DNA from: Mannheimia cairinae
GTDB lineage: Bacteria; Pseudomonadota; Gammaproteobacteria; Enterobacterales; Pasteurellaceae
Direction of reading: 5' to 3'
DNA length: 64,000 bases
Assembly (NCBI RefSeq): GCF_028649535.1
Contig: NZ_JAQSJE010000001.1
Span: 288,734-352,733 of the forward strand
A program made the position numbers and the translations under genes. This document shows positions 8,649-19,103 of the stretch, in pieces. The stretch's first letter is position 1. Each line of letters begins with the position of its first letter. The notes under the pieces were generated by a model. That model was not told the origin of the DNA. It did no database searches and saw nothing but the letters and a program-made list of their open reading frames with translations.

Positions 8649-8984
8649 ATGTTTGAATTATTATTCCACCCTGAAGCATTTTCAGAGCTAGAAGAACTAA
8701 GCGATATAATGAAAGCGAAGTTATTAGCGAAACTTGATAAGCTCGAATTATTGGGCAATGAATTACGTTTCCCCGATACTCGCCCTATTCAAGAAGGATT
8801 ATTTGAACTAAGAGTTGGGAAAAAAGATATTACTCGTACATTCTTTGCCTTTACGATTGGGCGGAAAATCTATATTCTCCGAACTTTTGTGAAGAAAACA
8901 CAAAAAACACCACCAAGTGAAATTGAACTTGCCCTAAAACGTTTACAGGAAATGACAGATGAAAGTACAACCAATCTCATATAA
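8649..8984 (+). CDS. higB: HigB/RelE-superfamily toxin (phage-derived Gp49-like)
   Basis: A 111-aa protein resembling the HigB/Gp49-like branch of RelE toxins, ribosome-dependent mRNA endonucleases. Supporting features are FHPEAFSELEEL near the N-terminus, the central strand LFELRVGKKDITRTFFAF, and the C-terminal IYILRTFVKKTQKTPPSEIELA with its basic FVKKTQKTP motif. The toxin comes first and overlaps the antitoxin by 26 bases, the usual HigBA order. Only 2 bases separate the operator repeat from its ATG, so repressor binding and translation initiation share the same DNA. The gene symbol is by family resemblance. Confidence 0.78.
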   Translation: MFELLFHPEAFSELEELSDIMKAKLLAKLDKLELLGNELRFPDTRPIQEGLFELRVGKKDITRTFFAFTIGRKIYILRTFVKKTQKTPPSEIELALKRLQEMTDESTTNLI

Positions 8985-9246
8985 AAAAGTCAAAGAAAAA
9001 TTGCTCTCTGATGAAAATGTAAAAACACTTTATCTTGAAGAAAAATCCGCTGATGAAATTCAATCTTTACTTTATGAAATGCGTAATAAAGCAGGATTAA
9101 ATATTTCGCAAGTTGCAGAAAGAATGGGCATCTCTCAACCAGCTGTTTCTAAATTAGAACGTAATGCAGATAAAGCCACTCTTTCAAGCCTTTTACGCTA
9201 TGCCCGAGCCTGTGGTATGGAACTAAAACTTTCAGCTCATTACTAG
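8959..9246 (+). CDS. higA: XRE-family antitoxin, HigA-like
   Basis: A 95-aa protein with a Cro/C1-type helix-turn-helix at about residues 46-70 (AGLNISQVAERMGISQPAVSKLER), matching the DNA-binding antitoxin of HigBA-type modules. It should neutralise the upstream toxin and repress the operon through the palindrome at 8608-8646. The start ATG at 8959 lies within the toxin gene, giving coupled translation. It is of normal size for the family and intact. Confidence 0.82.
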   Translation: MKVQPISYKKVKEKLLSDENVKTLYLEEKSADEIQSLLYEMRNKAGLNISQVAERMGISQPAVSKLERNADKATLSSLLRYARACGMELKLSAHY

Positions 9247-9340
9247 GTATGTTGATGTTTTAAATGGTTTTGCTAAATGGATTTAATGGCAAACTTCTTG
9301 TAAAATACGACCGCTTGTTAATTTGAATAAAAAGAGAATT

Positions 9341-9775
9341 ATGCCAACCGTTAATCAATCTGCGTTAGTGCCTTACAGTGCTGAGCAAATGTATCAGCTT
9401 GTGAATAACTATGAAAAATACCCCGAGTTCTTGTCTGGCTGTATCAGTGCCAAAACCTTAACTGCTGGGGAAAATGAGCTAAAAGCAGAATTGCATATTC
9501 AAAAATTAGGTATTAGCCAAACCTTTAGTACCCACAATAAAATGACACCTCCGCATAAAATTGAGATGTCGTTAATTGATGGTCCATTCCGCCATTTACA
9601 CGGCTATTGGACATTCACTCCCTTTGATGAACAAAGCTGTAAAATCGCCCTTGAATTATCCTTTGAATTTTCAAGCCCGATTGTGGCATTAGTGTTTGGC
9701 AAGGTCTTCAACGAGCTAACTCTAAAGATGGTCAATGCCTTTAAACAACGTGCAAAAGAGGTGTATGGTGTCTGA
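9341..9775 (+). CDS. ratA: RatA family protein (START-like, coenzyme Q-binding type)
   Basis: A 144-aa protein of the polyketide cyclase/START-like family that includes E. coli RatA (PasT) and Coq10. RatA was reported to bind the 50S subunit and block 70S assembly, while Coq10 homologues bind ubiquinone. The N-terminal VNQSALVPYSAEQMYQLVNNYEKYPEFL is diagnostic. An upstream TTG at 9323 would add six residues, but the ATG at 9341 follows AAAGAGA and matches the family start. It overlaps the next gene, as the ratA-rnfH pair does in enterobacteria. Confidence 0.85.
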   Translation: MPTVNQSALVPYSAEQMYQLVNNYEKYPEFLSGCISAKTLTAGENELKAELHIQKLGISQTFSTHNKMTPPHKIEMSLIDGPFRHLHGYWTFTPFDEQSCKIALELSFEFSSPIVALVFGKVFNELTLKMVNAFKQRAKEVYGV

Positions 9776-10088
9776 AATGGAAACTCAACCCAAAACAGAA
9801 GATAAAATCAACGTTGAAGTGGCTTACGCCTATCCAGATAAATATTTTCTGAAAAAATTACAAGTGCCACAAAATACCACAATTCAAAATATTATTTTGC
9901 TCTCCGGCGTACTTGAAAAATATACGGAAATCGACTTGCGTGAGAATAAAGTCGGAATTTTCAGCCGACCTGCAAAATTAAATGAAACCGTTGAAGAAGG
10001 CGATAGAATTGAGATCTACCGCCCGTTACTTGCCGATCCAAAAGAAATTAGACGCAAAAAAGCTGCGGGACAAGCAGCCAAAAAATAA
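9765..10088 (+). CDS. rnfH: RnfH family ubiquitin-like protein (RatB)
   Basis: A 107-aa protein of the RnfH/UPF0125 family with a beta-grasp fold. The conserved signature INVEVAYAYPDKYF near the start and KVGIFSRPAKLNETVEEGDRIEIYRPLLADPKEIRR are clear. Its function is not settled; it is paired with ratA across gammaproteobacteria but lacks demonstrated toxin or antitoxin activity. The ATG at 9765 overlaps the ratA end; a second ATG at 9777 is possible. The C-terminus is lysine-rich. Confidence 0.85.
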   Translation: MVSEMETQPKTEDKINVEVAYAYPDKYFLKKLQVPQNTTIQNIILLSGVLEKYTEIDLRENKVGIFSRPAKLNETVEEGDRIEIYRPLLADPKEIRRKKAAGQAAKK

Positions 10089-10104
10089 AACGCTCAATCC
10101 GCTC

Positions 10105-10132
10105 TTCCCTAGCAAATTTGCTTTCGCTAGGG
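10105..10132. terminator. Hairpin between convergent rnfH and prmB
   Basis: TCCCTAGC (10105-10112) pairs perfectly with GCTAGGGA (10125-10132) around a 12-base loop. There is no T tract on either side, so it may be a weak bidirectional terminator or an intergenic repeat unit. Confidence 0.45.
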
Positions 10133-10140
10133 AGGTTCGA

Positions 10141-11085
10141 TTAAGCAAATAGCTCCCTATATTTTACTAACTCTTCTTTGGTTAAACTAAACACGCCCAA
10201 GCCACCGTGTTCAAACTCAAGCCAGTTAAATGGCACTGTTGGGAATTGCTCGATAAGATGCACCATACTGTTGCCAACCTCACACACCAACACTCCGTTA
10301 TCATTTAAGTAATCTGCCGCTTGAGCCAAGATACGTTTGGTTAAGTCTAACCCATCTTCGCCAGAACCCAGTGCTAATTCAGGCTCGTGGTGGAACTCTT
10401 GTGGCATATCGCCTAAATCTTCCGCATCAACATAAGGAGGGTTGGTAACAATTAAATCGTATTTATCTTGTGGAATATCATTAAACAGATCCGAGCTAAT
10501 CGGGAATACACGGTGCGAAACTTGATGACGTTCAATATTAATTTGTGCCACATCTAAAGCATCTAAAGAGAGATCGACTGCATCTACTTCTGCCGCTGGA
10601 AAGCGTTCTGCACAAGCAATCGCAATGCAACCACTGCCTGTACACATATCTAAAATGCGATGCGGTTCGTTTTTAATAATGCCCTTAAAGCCGTTGCGAA
10701 TTAACTCTCCGATTGGCGAACGAGGTACAATAACACGCTCATCAACATAATATTCCGCCCCACAGAACCAAGCCGAATTAGTTAAATATGCCACAGGTTT
10801 ACGAGAGCCTAAACGCTCGCACACTAAATGAATAATACGCTCTTTTTCCACTCGGGTTAGACGAGAAGAGTAAAGTGCCTCTGGCACATCAATCGGTAAA
10901 TAAACTCCGGCAAGCACCAGTTGTTGAGCTTCGTCCCAAGCGTTATCATAACCGTGCCCGTAGTAAAGATCAGAGGCATTAAAATAGCTATATGCCCAAC
11001 GCATCATATCTTGAATGGTGGCTAAATCGTCCACAACAGGAAGGGATGAAATTTCATCTAAGAGTTCAGTATTATATTCAAACAT
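10141..11085 (-). CDS. prmB: 50S ribosomal protein L3 N5-glutamine methyltransferase
   Basis: PrmB methylates a glutamine in ribosomal protein L3, aiding early 50S assembly. The 314-aa protein shows the SAM-binding motif [10 protein letters not shown] (146-155) and the catalytic NPPY (215-218) that grips the target glutamine. The N-terminal helical domain (about 1-110) is as in PrmB rather than the shorter PrmC. It is divergent from smrB, the same neighbour as in E. coli. Confidence 0.93.
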   Translation of the reverse strand: MFEYNTELLDEISSLPVVDDLATIQDMMRWAYSYFNASDLYYGHGYDNAWDEAQQLVLAGVYLPIDVPEALYSSRLTRVEKERIIHLVCERLGSRKPVAYLTNSAWFCGAEYYVDERVIVPRSPIGELIRNGFKGIIKNEPHRILDMCTGSGCIAIACAERFPAAEVDAVDLSLDALDVAQINIERHQVSHRVFPISSDLFNDIPQDKYDLIVTNPPYVDAEDLGDMPQEFHHEPELALGSGEDGLDLTKRILAQAADYLNDNGVLVCEVGNSMVHLIEQFPTVPFNWLEFEHGGLGVFSLTKEELVKYRELFA

Positions 11086-11176
11086 TATATTGCCTTGTTA
11101 AAATTCATAAAATTGCTGTGTTATACCATATTTCACTTTATGTTAGAATGTAAAAATAGATGAAAAGGAAAAGATT

Positions 11177-11722
11177 ATGTCAGAAAATCAATTAGAAGAT
11201 GAATTTGCCTTGTTTAGAGAGGCTGCACAAGGCACGAAGAAAATTGAACAAAATACCTTTATGCCGAAAACTGAGCCACGTAAAAAATTAAATGAACTGC
11301 GTGATTTAAAAGAAAAAGCCGATATTGAATTTTATTTTTCCGATGAATATGAGCCGTTATTGAAAGAAGAAAATGAAAAAGTGAAATATCTGCGTGATGA
11401 TGTGGATCCTTATATTCTAAAACAACTTCGCCGAGGCGATTTTCAGCCCGAGCTTTTTTTAGATTTGCACGGCTTAACCCGAGAAAAAGCAAAGAAAGAG
11501 TTGGCAGCATTGATTCTGGCTTGCGAGCGAGAAAAAGTCTATTGTGCCAGCATTATGACAGGTTTTGGCACTCGCACGTTAAAAGATCAAATTCCACGCT
11601 GGTTGGTGCAACACCCTAAAATTATGGCATTACACCAAGCACCAAGAGAGTGGGGAGGAGATGCGGCGATCTTAATTTTAGTTGAACAACCTGAAAACCC
11701 AGAGAAAATGTTTGGGAGATAA
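11177..11722 (+). CDS. smrB: Smr-domain endonuclease SmrB (ribosome collision rescue)
   Basis: In E. coli SmrB is recruited to collided disomes and cuts the mRNA between them. The 181-aa protein has a variable N-terminal part that in E. coli binds the ribosome and a C-terminal Smr domain. The active-site DLHGLT motif is at residues 96-101, with D96 and H98. The second Smr signature, normally HGxG, reads TGFG at 128-131, so its first histidine is lost. The remainder (HQAPREWGGDAAILILVE) matches SmrB well. ATG follows AAAAGGAAAAG. Confidence 0.88.
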   Translation: MSENQLEDEFALFREAAQGTKKIEQNTFMPKTEPRKKLNELRDLKEKADIEFYFSDEYEPLLKEENEKVKYLRDDVDPYILKQLRRGDFQPELFLDLHGLTREKAKKELAALILACEREKVYCASIMTGFGTRTLKDQIPRWLVQHPKIMALHQAPREWGGDAAILILVEQPENPEKMFGR

Positions 11723-11744
11723 AATATTACATTTCAATCTTAAA

Positions 11745-11785
11745 AAAGTGAAGGGAAGGTAAGAGATTGTTTTACCTTCCCTAAA
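11745..11785. terminator. Terminator between convergent smrB and murQ
   Basis: GGGAAGGTAA and TTACCTTCCC form a 10-bp perfect stem around an 11-base loop in the 88-base gap between the convergent genes. It lies at about 11753-11782 and probably serves both directions, although only short T or A runs flank it. Confidence 0.6.
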
Positions 11786-11810
11786 GCATTAGGCGTAGCA
11801 ATGTCTCAAA

Positions 11811-13872
<2,062 letters not shown>

Positions 13873-13883
13873 CTTTTTTATTT

Positions 13884-14050
13884 GTTACTTTTCTTTGCTT
13901 CGCCAAAGAAAAGTAACCAAAAGAAAGGCGACCCGAACTTCACCGCTATTCTTCGCTTAATTTGAATTGGCTTAACGTCAAATTTATATTCGCTTCGCTC
14001 AGAATAAATTTGCCTACCAATTCAAATACGCTCAGGCGGTTCAGACGGGG
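13884..14050. repeat. Compound inverted-repeat element filling the queF-anmK gap
   Basis: The gap holds two nested structures. The first is a perfect 14-bp stem, GTTACTTTTCTTTG (13884-13897) with CAAAGAAAAGTAAC (13904-13917), loop CTTCGC. The second has outer arms TTTGAATTGG (13961-13970) and CCAATTCAAA (14017-14026), and inner arms CAAATTTAT-TC (13979-13991) and GAATAAATTTG (14002-14012). It looks like a dispersed noncoding repeat rather than a simple terminator. Copy number could not be checked. Confidence 0.6.
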
Positions 14051-14055
14051 CAAAA

Positions 14056-14895
14056 TTATTGCCTTGCCATTCTTATATTTTTTGGCACATCTTCAAAATT
14101 AGAGCGGAATGGGTTAATGTCCAAACCACCACGGCGGGTATAGCGTGCGTAAACAGTGAGTTTTTCCGGTTTAGCAAATTGCATTAAATCGCAGAAAATA
14201 CGTTCTACACACTGTTCGTGGAACTCGTTATGTTCACGGAATGAAACCAAATAACGTAGCAATTTTTCACGATCTAACTTTTTGCCAACATAGCGAATTT
14301 GCACACTGCCCCAATCGGGTTGTGAGGTAATCAAACAGTTAGATTTCAACAAATGGCTGACTAAGGTTTCTTCCACTTGCTCGCCTGTTGCCACATTTTC
14401 TAAGTAGTGAGTAGAAAATTCATAGCTGTCGATCTGAATATCTTGCTCATCAATACACTTGCCTGCAAAATCGGCAATCGCCTGCCCTGTATAGTCAGAC
14501 AATTTGTAAACTTTTACCGAAACTGGACCGCTTGCACAGTGGCTTAAATCTTTTGCTAGGGCTTGCTCTACCTGTTCTAGCGACTCAAATTTTGTTTGAT
14601 TAAAACTGTTTAAATAGAGTTTAAAACTTTTAGATTCAATCAAATTTTCACTCTGGAAATCTACCGCCACATCAGCGATTGCAACTTGCGGTAAGCCATT
14701 TGAATTCAGCCAAGAAAGCTCATAGCACGTCCAAACATCTGCCCCTTTATCAAAAGGCTGGCTTTCGGTAATTCCCAAACCATCACGGTTTAATTTGCGG
14801 GGAACAACTTGCAAAAGGCTAGGATCGTATTCGCTTTTATATTCGGTTTTTTGCCCCAGCTTAAGGGCGGAAAGAGATTTATCGTTGTAGTTCAT
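14056..14895 (-). CDS. queF: NADPH-dependent 7-cyano-7-deazaguanine reductase
   Basis: QueF reduces preQ0 to preQ1 in queuosine biosynthesis. The 279-aa length fits the long, two-lobed (bimodular) QueF of proteobacteria. The preQ0-binding loop [15 protein letters not shown] spans residues 87-101. The catalytic cysteine is C187 with D194 seven residues on, as C190 and D197 are in E. coli. It lies 5 bases after gmhB on the same strand. Confidence 0.96.
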   Translation of the reverse strand: MNYNDKSLSALKLGQKTEYKSEYDPSLLQVVPRKLNRDGLGITESQPFDKGADVWTCYELSWLNSNGLPQVAIADVAVDFQSENLIESKSFKLYLNSFNQTKFESLEQVEQALAKDLSHCASGPVSVKVYKLSDYTGQAIADFAGKCIDEQDIQIDSYEFSTHYLENVATGEQVEETLVSHLLKSNCLITSQPDWGSVQIRYVGKKLDREKLLRYLVSFREHNEFHEQCVERIFCDLMQFAKPEKLTVYARYTRRGGLDINPFRSNFEDVPKNIRMARQ

Positions 14896-14900
14896 TTTCT

Positions 14901-15449
14901 TTATTTAATATATCTAATCAAATCCACAAGGCTATCTAGCACTAAATCAGCCTTAGCTTCGCCCTCTGGTGTAATAGGTTTACCTGTGCGAACCAAAACT
15001 TTGGTTTTAACACCTGCATTTTCAGCAGCTAGCAGGTCTTCCAGCTTATCGCCGACCATATAGGATTGGCTTGGATCGATATTAAGATCTTTGATTGCTT
15101 GGGTAAACATTCCGGCTTTTGGCTTGCGGCAATCGCAATCTTCTCGGTATTCACCTTTGCCGTCTGGGTGGTGCGGGCAGTAATAAATGCCGTCTAACAC
15201 GACACCATAGTCTTCATCAAGTGACCAATCCATCCATTCGGTTAATTGCATAAATTGATCTTCACTGAAATAACCTCGTGCAATGCCAGATTGATTAGTT
15301 ACCAATACCAATAAATAGCCTTTATCTTGGAGCTGTTTTAAGGTTTTCCCAACACCTTCAATAAATTGGAAATCATCAATTTTATGCACATAGCCGTGGT
15401 CGATGTTTAGCGTACCGTCTCGGTCTAAAAAAATGGCTTTTTTACCCAT
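14901..15449 (-). CDS. gmhB: D-glycero-beta-D-manno-heptose 1,7-bisphosphate 7-phosphatase
   Basis: GmhB is a HAD-family phosphatase that removes the 7-phosphate during ADP-heptose synthesis for the LPS inner core. The 182-aa protein has the nucleophile motif DRDGT (D9, D11), the structural zinc ligands C91, H93, C105 and C107, and the C-terminal [14 protein letters not shown] Mg2+-binding motif. It lies 2 bases downstream of bcp and 5 upstream of queF, in a minus-strand run. Confidence 0.95.
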   Translation of the reverse strand: MGKKAIFLDRDGTLNIDHGYVHKIDDFQFIEGVGKTLKQLQDKGYLLVLVTNQSGIARGYFSEDQFMQLTEWMDWSLDEDYGVVLDGIYYCPHHPDGKGEYREDCDCRKPKAGMFTQAIKDLNIDPSQSYMVGDKLEDLLAAENAGVKTKVLVRTGKPITPEGEAKADLVLDSLVDLIRYIK

Positions 15450-15451
15450 TA

Positions 15452-15916
15452 TTAACCTCGCACATAATCGACGATCATTTGATGATGTTCGCCTGTTTTG
15501 AATTTATCGAATACCTGCTCGATTACACCTTGCTCATTCACTAAAAAGCTAATGCGATGAATGCCGTCATAGGTTCTGCCCATAAATTTTTTCTCACCCC
15601 ATACGCCGAAAGCCTCTGCAACTTGATGATCTGAGTCTGAAAGCAAAGTGAAATTCAAGGCTTTTTTCTCAGCAAATTGTGCGAGTTTTTTTGGTAGATC
15701 TGGGCTGACGCCAAGTACAACCACATTTAAGTCATCAAGCTCTGATTTGCTATCACGCAATCCGCAAGCTTGCGTTGTGCAACCCGGGGTTAAGGCTTTA
15801 GGGTAAAAATAGACAAGCACTTTTTTGCCGGCAAACTGGCTGAGTGAAATAGATTGTTCTTGTTGATTAAGAAGAGTAAATTCAGGGGCTTTATCGCCCG
15901 CTTTAAGTGTATTCAT
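15452..15916 (-). CDS. bcp: Peroxiredoxin Bcp (thiol peroxidase)
   Basis: Bcp is a thioredoxin-dependent peroxidase that reduces peroxides in the cytoplasm. The 154-aa protein has the peroxidatic cysteine C46 in the motif [11 protein letters not shown] and the resolving cysteine C51, the five-residue spacing of atypical 2-Cys peroxiredoxins. It is separated from hemW by a strong uptake-signal hairpin and followed closely by gmhB. Confidence 0.95.
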   Translation of the reverse strand: MNTLKAGDKAPEFTLLNQQEQSISLSQFAGKKVLVYFYPKALTPGCTTQACGLRDSKSELDDLNVVVLGVSPDLPKKLAQFAEKKALNFTLLSDSDHQVAEAFGVWGEKKFMGRTYDGIHRISFLVNEQGVIEQVFDKFKTGEHHQMIVDYVRG

Positions 15917-15940
15917 TTTGCAAAATTTCCATAAAAAATC

Positions 15941-15966
15941 ACCGCTTGTATTCTACTACAAGCGGT
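15941..15966 (-). terminator. Inverted uptake-signal pair, hemW terminator
   Basis: ACCGCTTGTA (15941-15950) pairs with TACAAGCGGT (15957-15966) around a 6-base loop. On the minus strand the hairpin follows hemW at once and precedes bcp. Confidence 0.65.
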
Positions 15967-15990
15967 CTAATCTTGAAATTTTTTTGCAAA

Positions 15991-17145
15991 TTATTCTAAA
16001 AAACCTTCTAGAAGTTCATTTAAGAAGAGTTTTCCGTGCTGGGTAATTTGCCAATGGGTTGGGGTTTCAGAAATATAATTTTTGCTTAATGCCCATTCCA
16101 TTGTGGGTTGTACTACTTTTCTATCTAGCCCTGTAAACCACTCAAACTCTTGTTTTGGCGTAGCCTCAAGCAATCGGAAACGGTTCATAAAAAATTCAAA
16201 AGGGCGATCGTCCATTTCAATTAAGTCTTGGCTGTAGCGATATTCGCCACGCATATAGCCTTTTGGGTGCTTGGTTTTGCTAAAGCGATAAATTTCGCCC
16301 GTTGGGTAGCTGATTTTGCCGTGTGCCCCACAACCAATCGCCAAATAATCGCCAAATCGCCAGTAATTTAAGTTGTGTTGGCATTGATAACCTTTTTTCG
16401 CATAGGCAGACGTTTCGTACTGTTCGTAGCCAGCTTCGGTTAAAAGCTGATGCCCTTGCTCGAAAATATCCCATAATTCATCATCGTCGGGCAAAGTTGG
16501 TTTGCGGTAGTAGAACATCGTGTTGGGTTCAATGGTTAATTGATACCAAGATAAATGCGGAGGATTCAGTGAGATCCCCGTTTTTAAATCGTTCAGGGCT
16601 TGGGCTATAGATTGATTCGGCAAGCCGTGCATTAAATCGATATTGAAACTTTTCAATCCCGATTTTGCAGAATTTTGAGCAAAAATAACCGCTTGTTTTG
16701 CTTCATTTGAGTCGTGAATCCGTCCCAATTTCAACAATTTTTCCGGCTCAAAACTCTGAATCCCCATTGAAATACGGCTTACACCACCTTGTGCATAGCC
16801 TAAAAATCGCTCTGCCTCTGCTGTCCCTGGGTTTGCTTCAAGCGTAATTTCAATATTGGGTTCAAAGGGAATCCGTTTTTCCACTTCTTTTAATAAATAA
16901 GCAATACCTTCTGCAGAAAATAGACTTGGAGTTCCGCCACCAATAAAAATGGAGTGTAGCTTCCTTTCTGCTATCGCCGTTTGGTAAGCGGTTAAATCTT
17001 GTGATAAATCTGCAAGTAAATGTTCAATATATTCTTTTTCTGGAATTAGCCCTTTTTGGGCATGAGAATTGAAATCGCAGTAAGGGCATTTTTGCACGCA
17101 CCACGGAATATGAATATAGAGGCTTAAAGGCGGTAAGGTTAGCAT
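15991..17145 (-). CDS. hemW: Radical SAM heme chaperone HemW
   Basis: HemW (YggW) is a radical SAM family protein that binds heme and inserts it into respiratory enzymes; it was formerly misnamed a coproporphyrinogen III oxidase. The 384-aa protein has the iron-sulfur motif at C16, C20 and C23 (WCVQKCPYC), followed by F25. HemW proteins have this CxxxCxxC-F and lack the extra cysteine of HemN. GGGTPSLF near residues 69-76 is also conserved. Confidence 0.92.
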   Translation of the reverse strand: MLTLPPLSLYIHIPWCVQKCPYCDFNSHAQKGLIPEKEYIEHLLADLSQDLTAYQTAIAERKLHSIFIGGGTPSLFSAEGIAYLLKEVEKRIPFEPNIEITLEANPGTAEAERFLGYAQGGVSRISMGIQSFEPEKLLKLGRIHDSNEAKQAVIFAQNSAKSGLKSFNIDLMHGLPNQSIAQALNDLKTGISLNPPHLSWYQLTIEPNTMFYYRKPTLPDDDELWDIFEQGHQLLTEAGYEQYETSAYAKKGYQCQHNLNYWRFGDYLAIGCGAHGKISYPTGEIYRFSKTKHPKGYMRGEYRYSQDLIEMDDRPFEFFMNRFRLLEATPKQEFEWFTGLDRKVVQPTMEWALSKNYISETPTHWQITQHGKLFLNELLEGFLE

Positions 17146-17224
17146 TACGGTAGATATTTTAACTTAAGTTTTACAAAGCCAAAATGATAACGAAAAGCAA
17201 GCAATGAGGGAAGAAAAGTTTTTT

Positions 17225-17240
17225 CGTGAACTAGATCACA
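17225..17240 (+). promoter_or_regulatory. CRP-binding site upstream of the peptide-binding protein gene
   Basis: CGTGA-N6-TCACA differs from the consensus TGTGA-N6-TCACA at one position. A -10 box TATGAT at 17280-17285 lies downstream. The site centre is 17232.5, about 60 bases before the expected start of transcription, so the geometry fits class I activation. The rest of the 232-base hemW gap shows no gene. Confidence 0.55.
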
Positions 17241-17377
17241 AATTCAATAATTTGCTCTTTACCACTTTAAAGTTAGTGATATGATAATTTTGATTCAAAA
17301 CTCTAGTGAATTTTGATAAATTCACTTCAATTAAGATAATGTGACTATTCAATATAGCAACCCTAAGGAGTGTTACT

Positions 17378-18967
17378 ATGACTAAACATTTTGAATACAA
17401 CGAATCACGTCGTGGTTTTATGAAGTTATTAGCAGGTGTTGGTGCAGGTTTTGCATTTGCTGGTTCACTTGGCACATTCTCTGCAAATGCAGTTGCCGCA
17501 GGTGCAGCGAAGGGTAAAACCATTACTGCTGGTATTGCTTATGGTTTATCTTCATTAGATCCATTAAAAGCAACTGGTGCTGCACCGCAAGCAGCAAACT
17601 TACATATTTTTGAAAGTTTAGTAGACTTGCATCCAGCAACTCGTGAACCATATTTAGCATTAGCGGCAAAAGAACCTGAAAAGGTCGATGCGACAACTTA
17701 CCACATTACTCTGCGTGAAGGTGCAACATTCCACGATGGTAAACCAGTAACAACAGAAGATGTTGTTTATTCTTTTGAACGTGTAATGGATCCTGTGAAT
17801 AAATCACTTTTCGTAACATTTATTCCATTTATAGATAAAGTGACTGCACTTGATGATAAAGTGGTTGAATTTAAATTGAAATATCCATTCGCACTATTTG
17901 TTGAACGTTTAAATATCGTGAAAATTGTGCCGAAACATATCATTGAGGCAGTAGGCTTAGATAAATTTGATGCAAACCCAGTAGGGAGTGGTCCATATCA
18001 ATTTGTATCTGCAGTAAAAGACGATAAGATTGTCTTTAAAGCATATGATGCCTATAACGGTAAATACCCTGCTACTGCAGAAAATATGGTTTGGAGCTTA
18101 TTATCTGACGACTCTGCTCGTGTAACAGCACAAGAATCAGGCCGTATTCAAGCGATTGAAAGTGTGCCTTATTTAGATGCAGAACGCTTAAAACGCAAAT
18201 CTAAAGTAGAAGCAGTACAATCATTTGGTTTACTCTTTATGATGTTTAACTGCTCAGATCCAGTATTTAGCAACCCGAAAGTTCGCCAAGCATTCCACTA
18301 TGGTTTAGATACACAAAAATTAATTGATTTCGTGTTCTTAGGCAATGCAAGAGAAGCAACGTCTTATGTTCAAGAAACTCACCCAGACTATGTAAAAGCT
18401 TCTCACCAATATGGCTATGATGCAGAAAAAGCAGCAGCATTATTAAAAGAAGCTGGTGTTGATAAATTAGAGTTTGAATTATTAACAACTGATACTTCTT
18501 GGGTTAAAGAGTGTGCACCGTTAATTATTGAGTCTTGGAACAAGATTCCAGGTGTGAAAGTAACATTACGCCACTTACAATCTAGTGCATTATATAGTGA
18601 TTTCATCGGTACAGGTAAATACCGTGTCGTTGTAGCACCGGGTGACCCTTCAGTATTCGGTAACGATGTGGACTTATTACTAAGCTGGTTCTATCGTGGC
18701 GAAGGTTGGGCGAAAGCTCGTTATCGCTGGTTCGACACTCCAGAATTCAAAGAGCTACAAGGCTTACTTGATGCTGCAATCGAGAAAGACACACCAGAAG
18801 CACGCCGTGCAGAATGGGCGAAAGCATTCAACTTAATTTCTGAACAAGTTCCGCTTTACCCAATTCTACACCGTAAGCTTCCAACCGCTTGGAACGATAA
18901 ACAGCTTACTGGCTTCCAACCGCTTCCTACAACCGGTATGTCATTCCTTGGTGTTGATGTGAAATAA
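17378..18967 (+). CDS. Tat-exported peptide/nickel-type ABC transporter substrate-binding protein
   Basis: A 529-aa family 5 extracellular solute-binding protein (DppA/OppA/NikA/SapA group). The N-terminus has a twin-arginine motif SRRGFMK (10-16), then a hydrophobic core and an AxA-type cleavage region near residue 40, so it should be exported folded. The pattern [21 protein letters not shown] is typical of the family. It heads a transporter gene set on the same strand but is separated from the permeases by an uptake-signal hairpin, which would let it be made in excess. The ligand (dipeptide, heme, nickel or other) cannot be decided from sequence. Confidence 0.86.
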   Translation: MTKHFEYNESRRGFMKLLAGVGAGFAFAGSLGTFSANAVAAGAAKGKTITAGIAYGLSSLDPLKATGAAPQAANLHIFESLVDLHPATREPYLALAAKEPEKVDATTYHITLREGATFHDGKPVTTEDVVYSFERVMDPVNKSLFVTFIPFIDKVTALDDKVVEFKLKYPFALFVERLNIVKIVPKHIIEAVGLDKFDANPVGSGPYQFVSAVKDDKIVFKAYDAYNGKYPATAENMVWSLLSDDSARVTAQESGRIQAIESVPYLDAERLKRKSKVEAVQSFGLLFMMFNCSDPVFSNPKVRQAFHYGLDTQKLIDFVFLGNAREATSYVQETHPDYVKASHQYGYDAEKAAALLKEAGVDKLEFELLTTDTSWVKECAPLIIESWNKIPGVKVTLRHLQSSALYSDFIGTGKYRVVVAPGDPSVFGNDVDLLLSWFYRGEGWAKARYRWFDTPEFKELQGLLDAAIEKDTPEARRAEWAKAFNLISEQVPLYPILHRKLPTAWNDKQLTGFQPLPTTGMSFLGVDVK

Positions 18968-18975
18968 CTCTTTAA

Positions 18976-19001
18976 GCAAGCGGTTAGAAATAACCGCTTG
19001 C
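18976..19001 (+). terminator. Inverted uptake-signal pair after the binding-protein gene
   Basis: GCAAGCGGTTA (18976-18986) pairs with TAACCGCTTGC (18991-19001) around a GAAA tetraloop. There is no strong T tract, so partial termination or mRNA 3'-end protection is likely, with readthrough into the permease genes. Confidence 0.6.
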
Positions 19002-19103
19002 TTGTTATAGAACATTTCAAGATGGTTAAAAATCCATCAACTTTTTACGAGTGAGATATTCTTGCTGTATTTTTCCTACTTTTTGTGATAGTCGGAGATA
19101 AAA

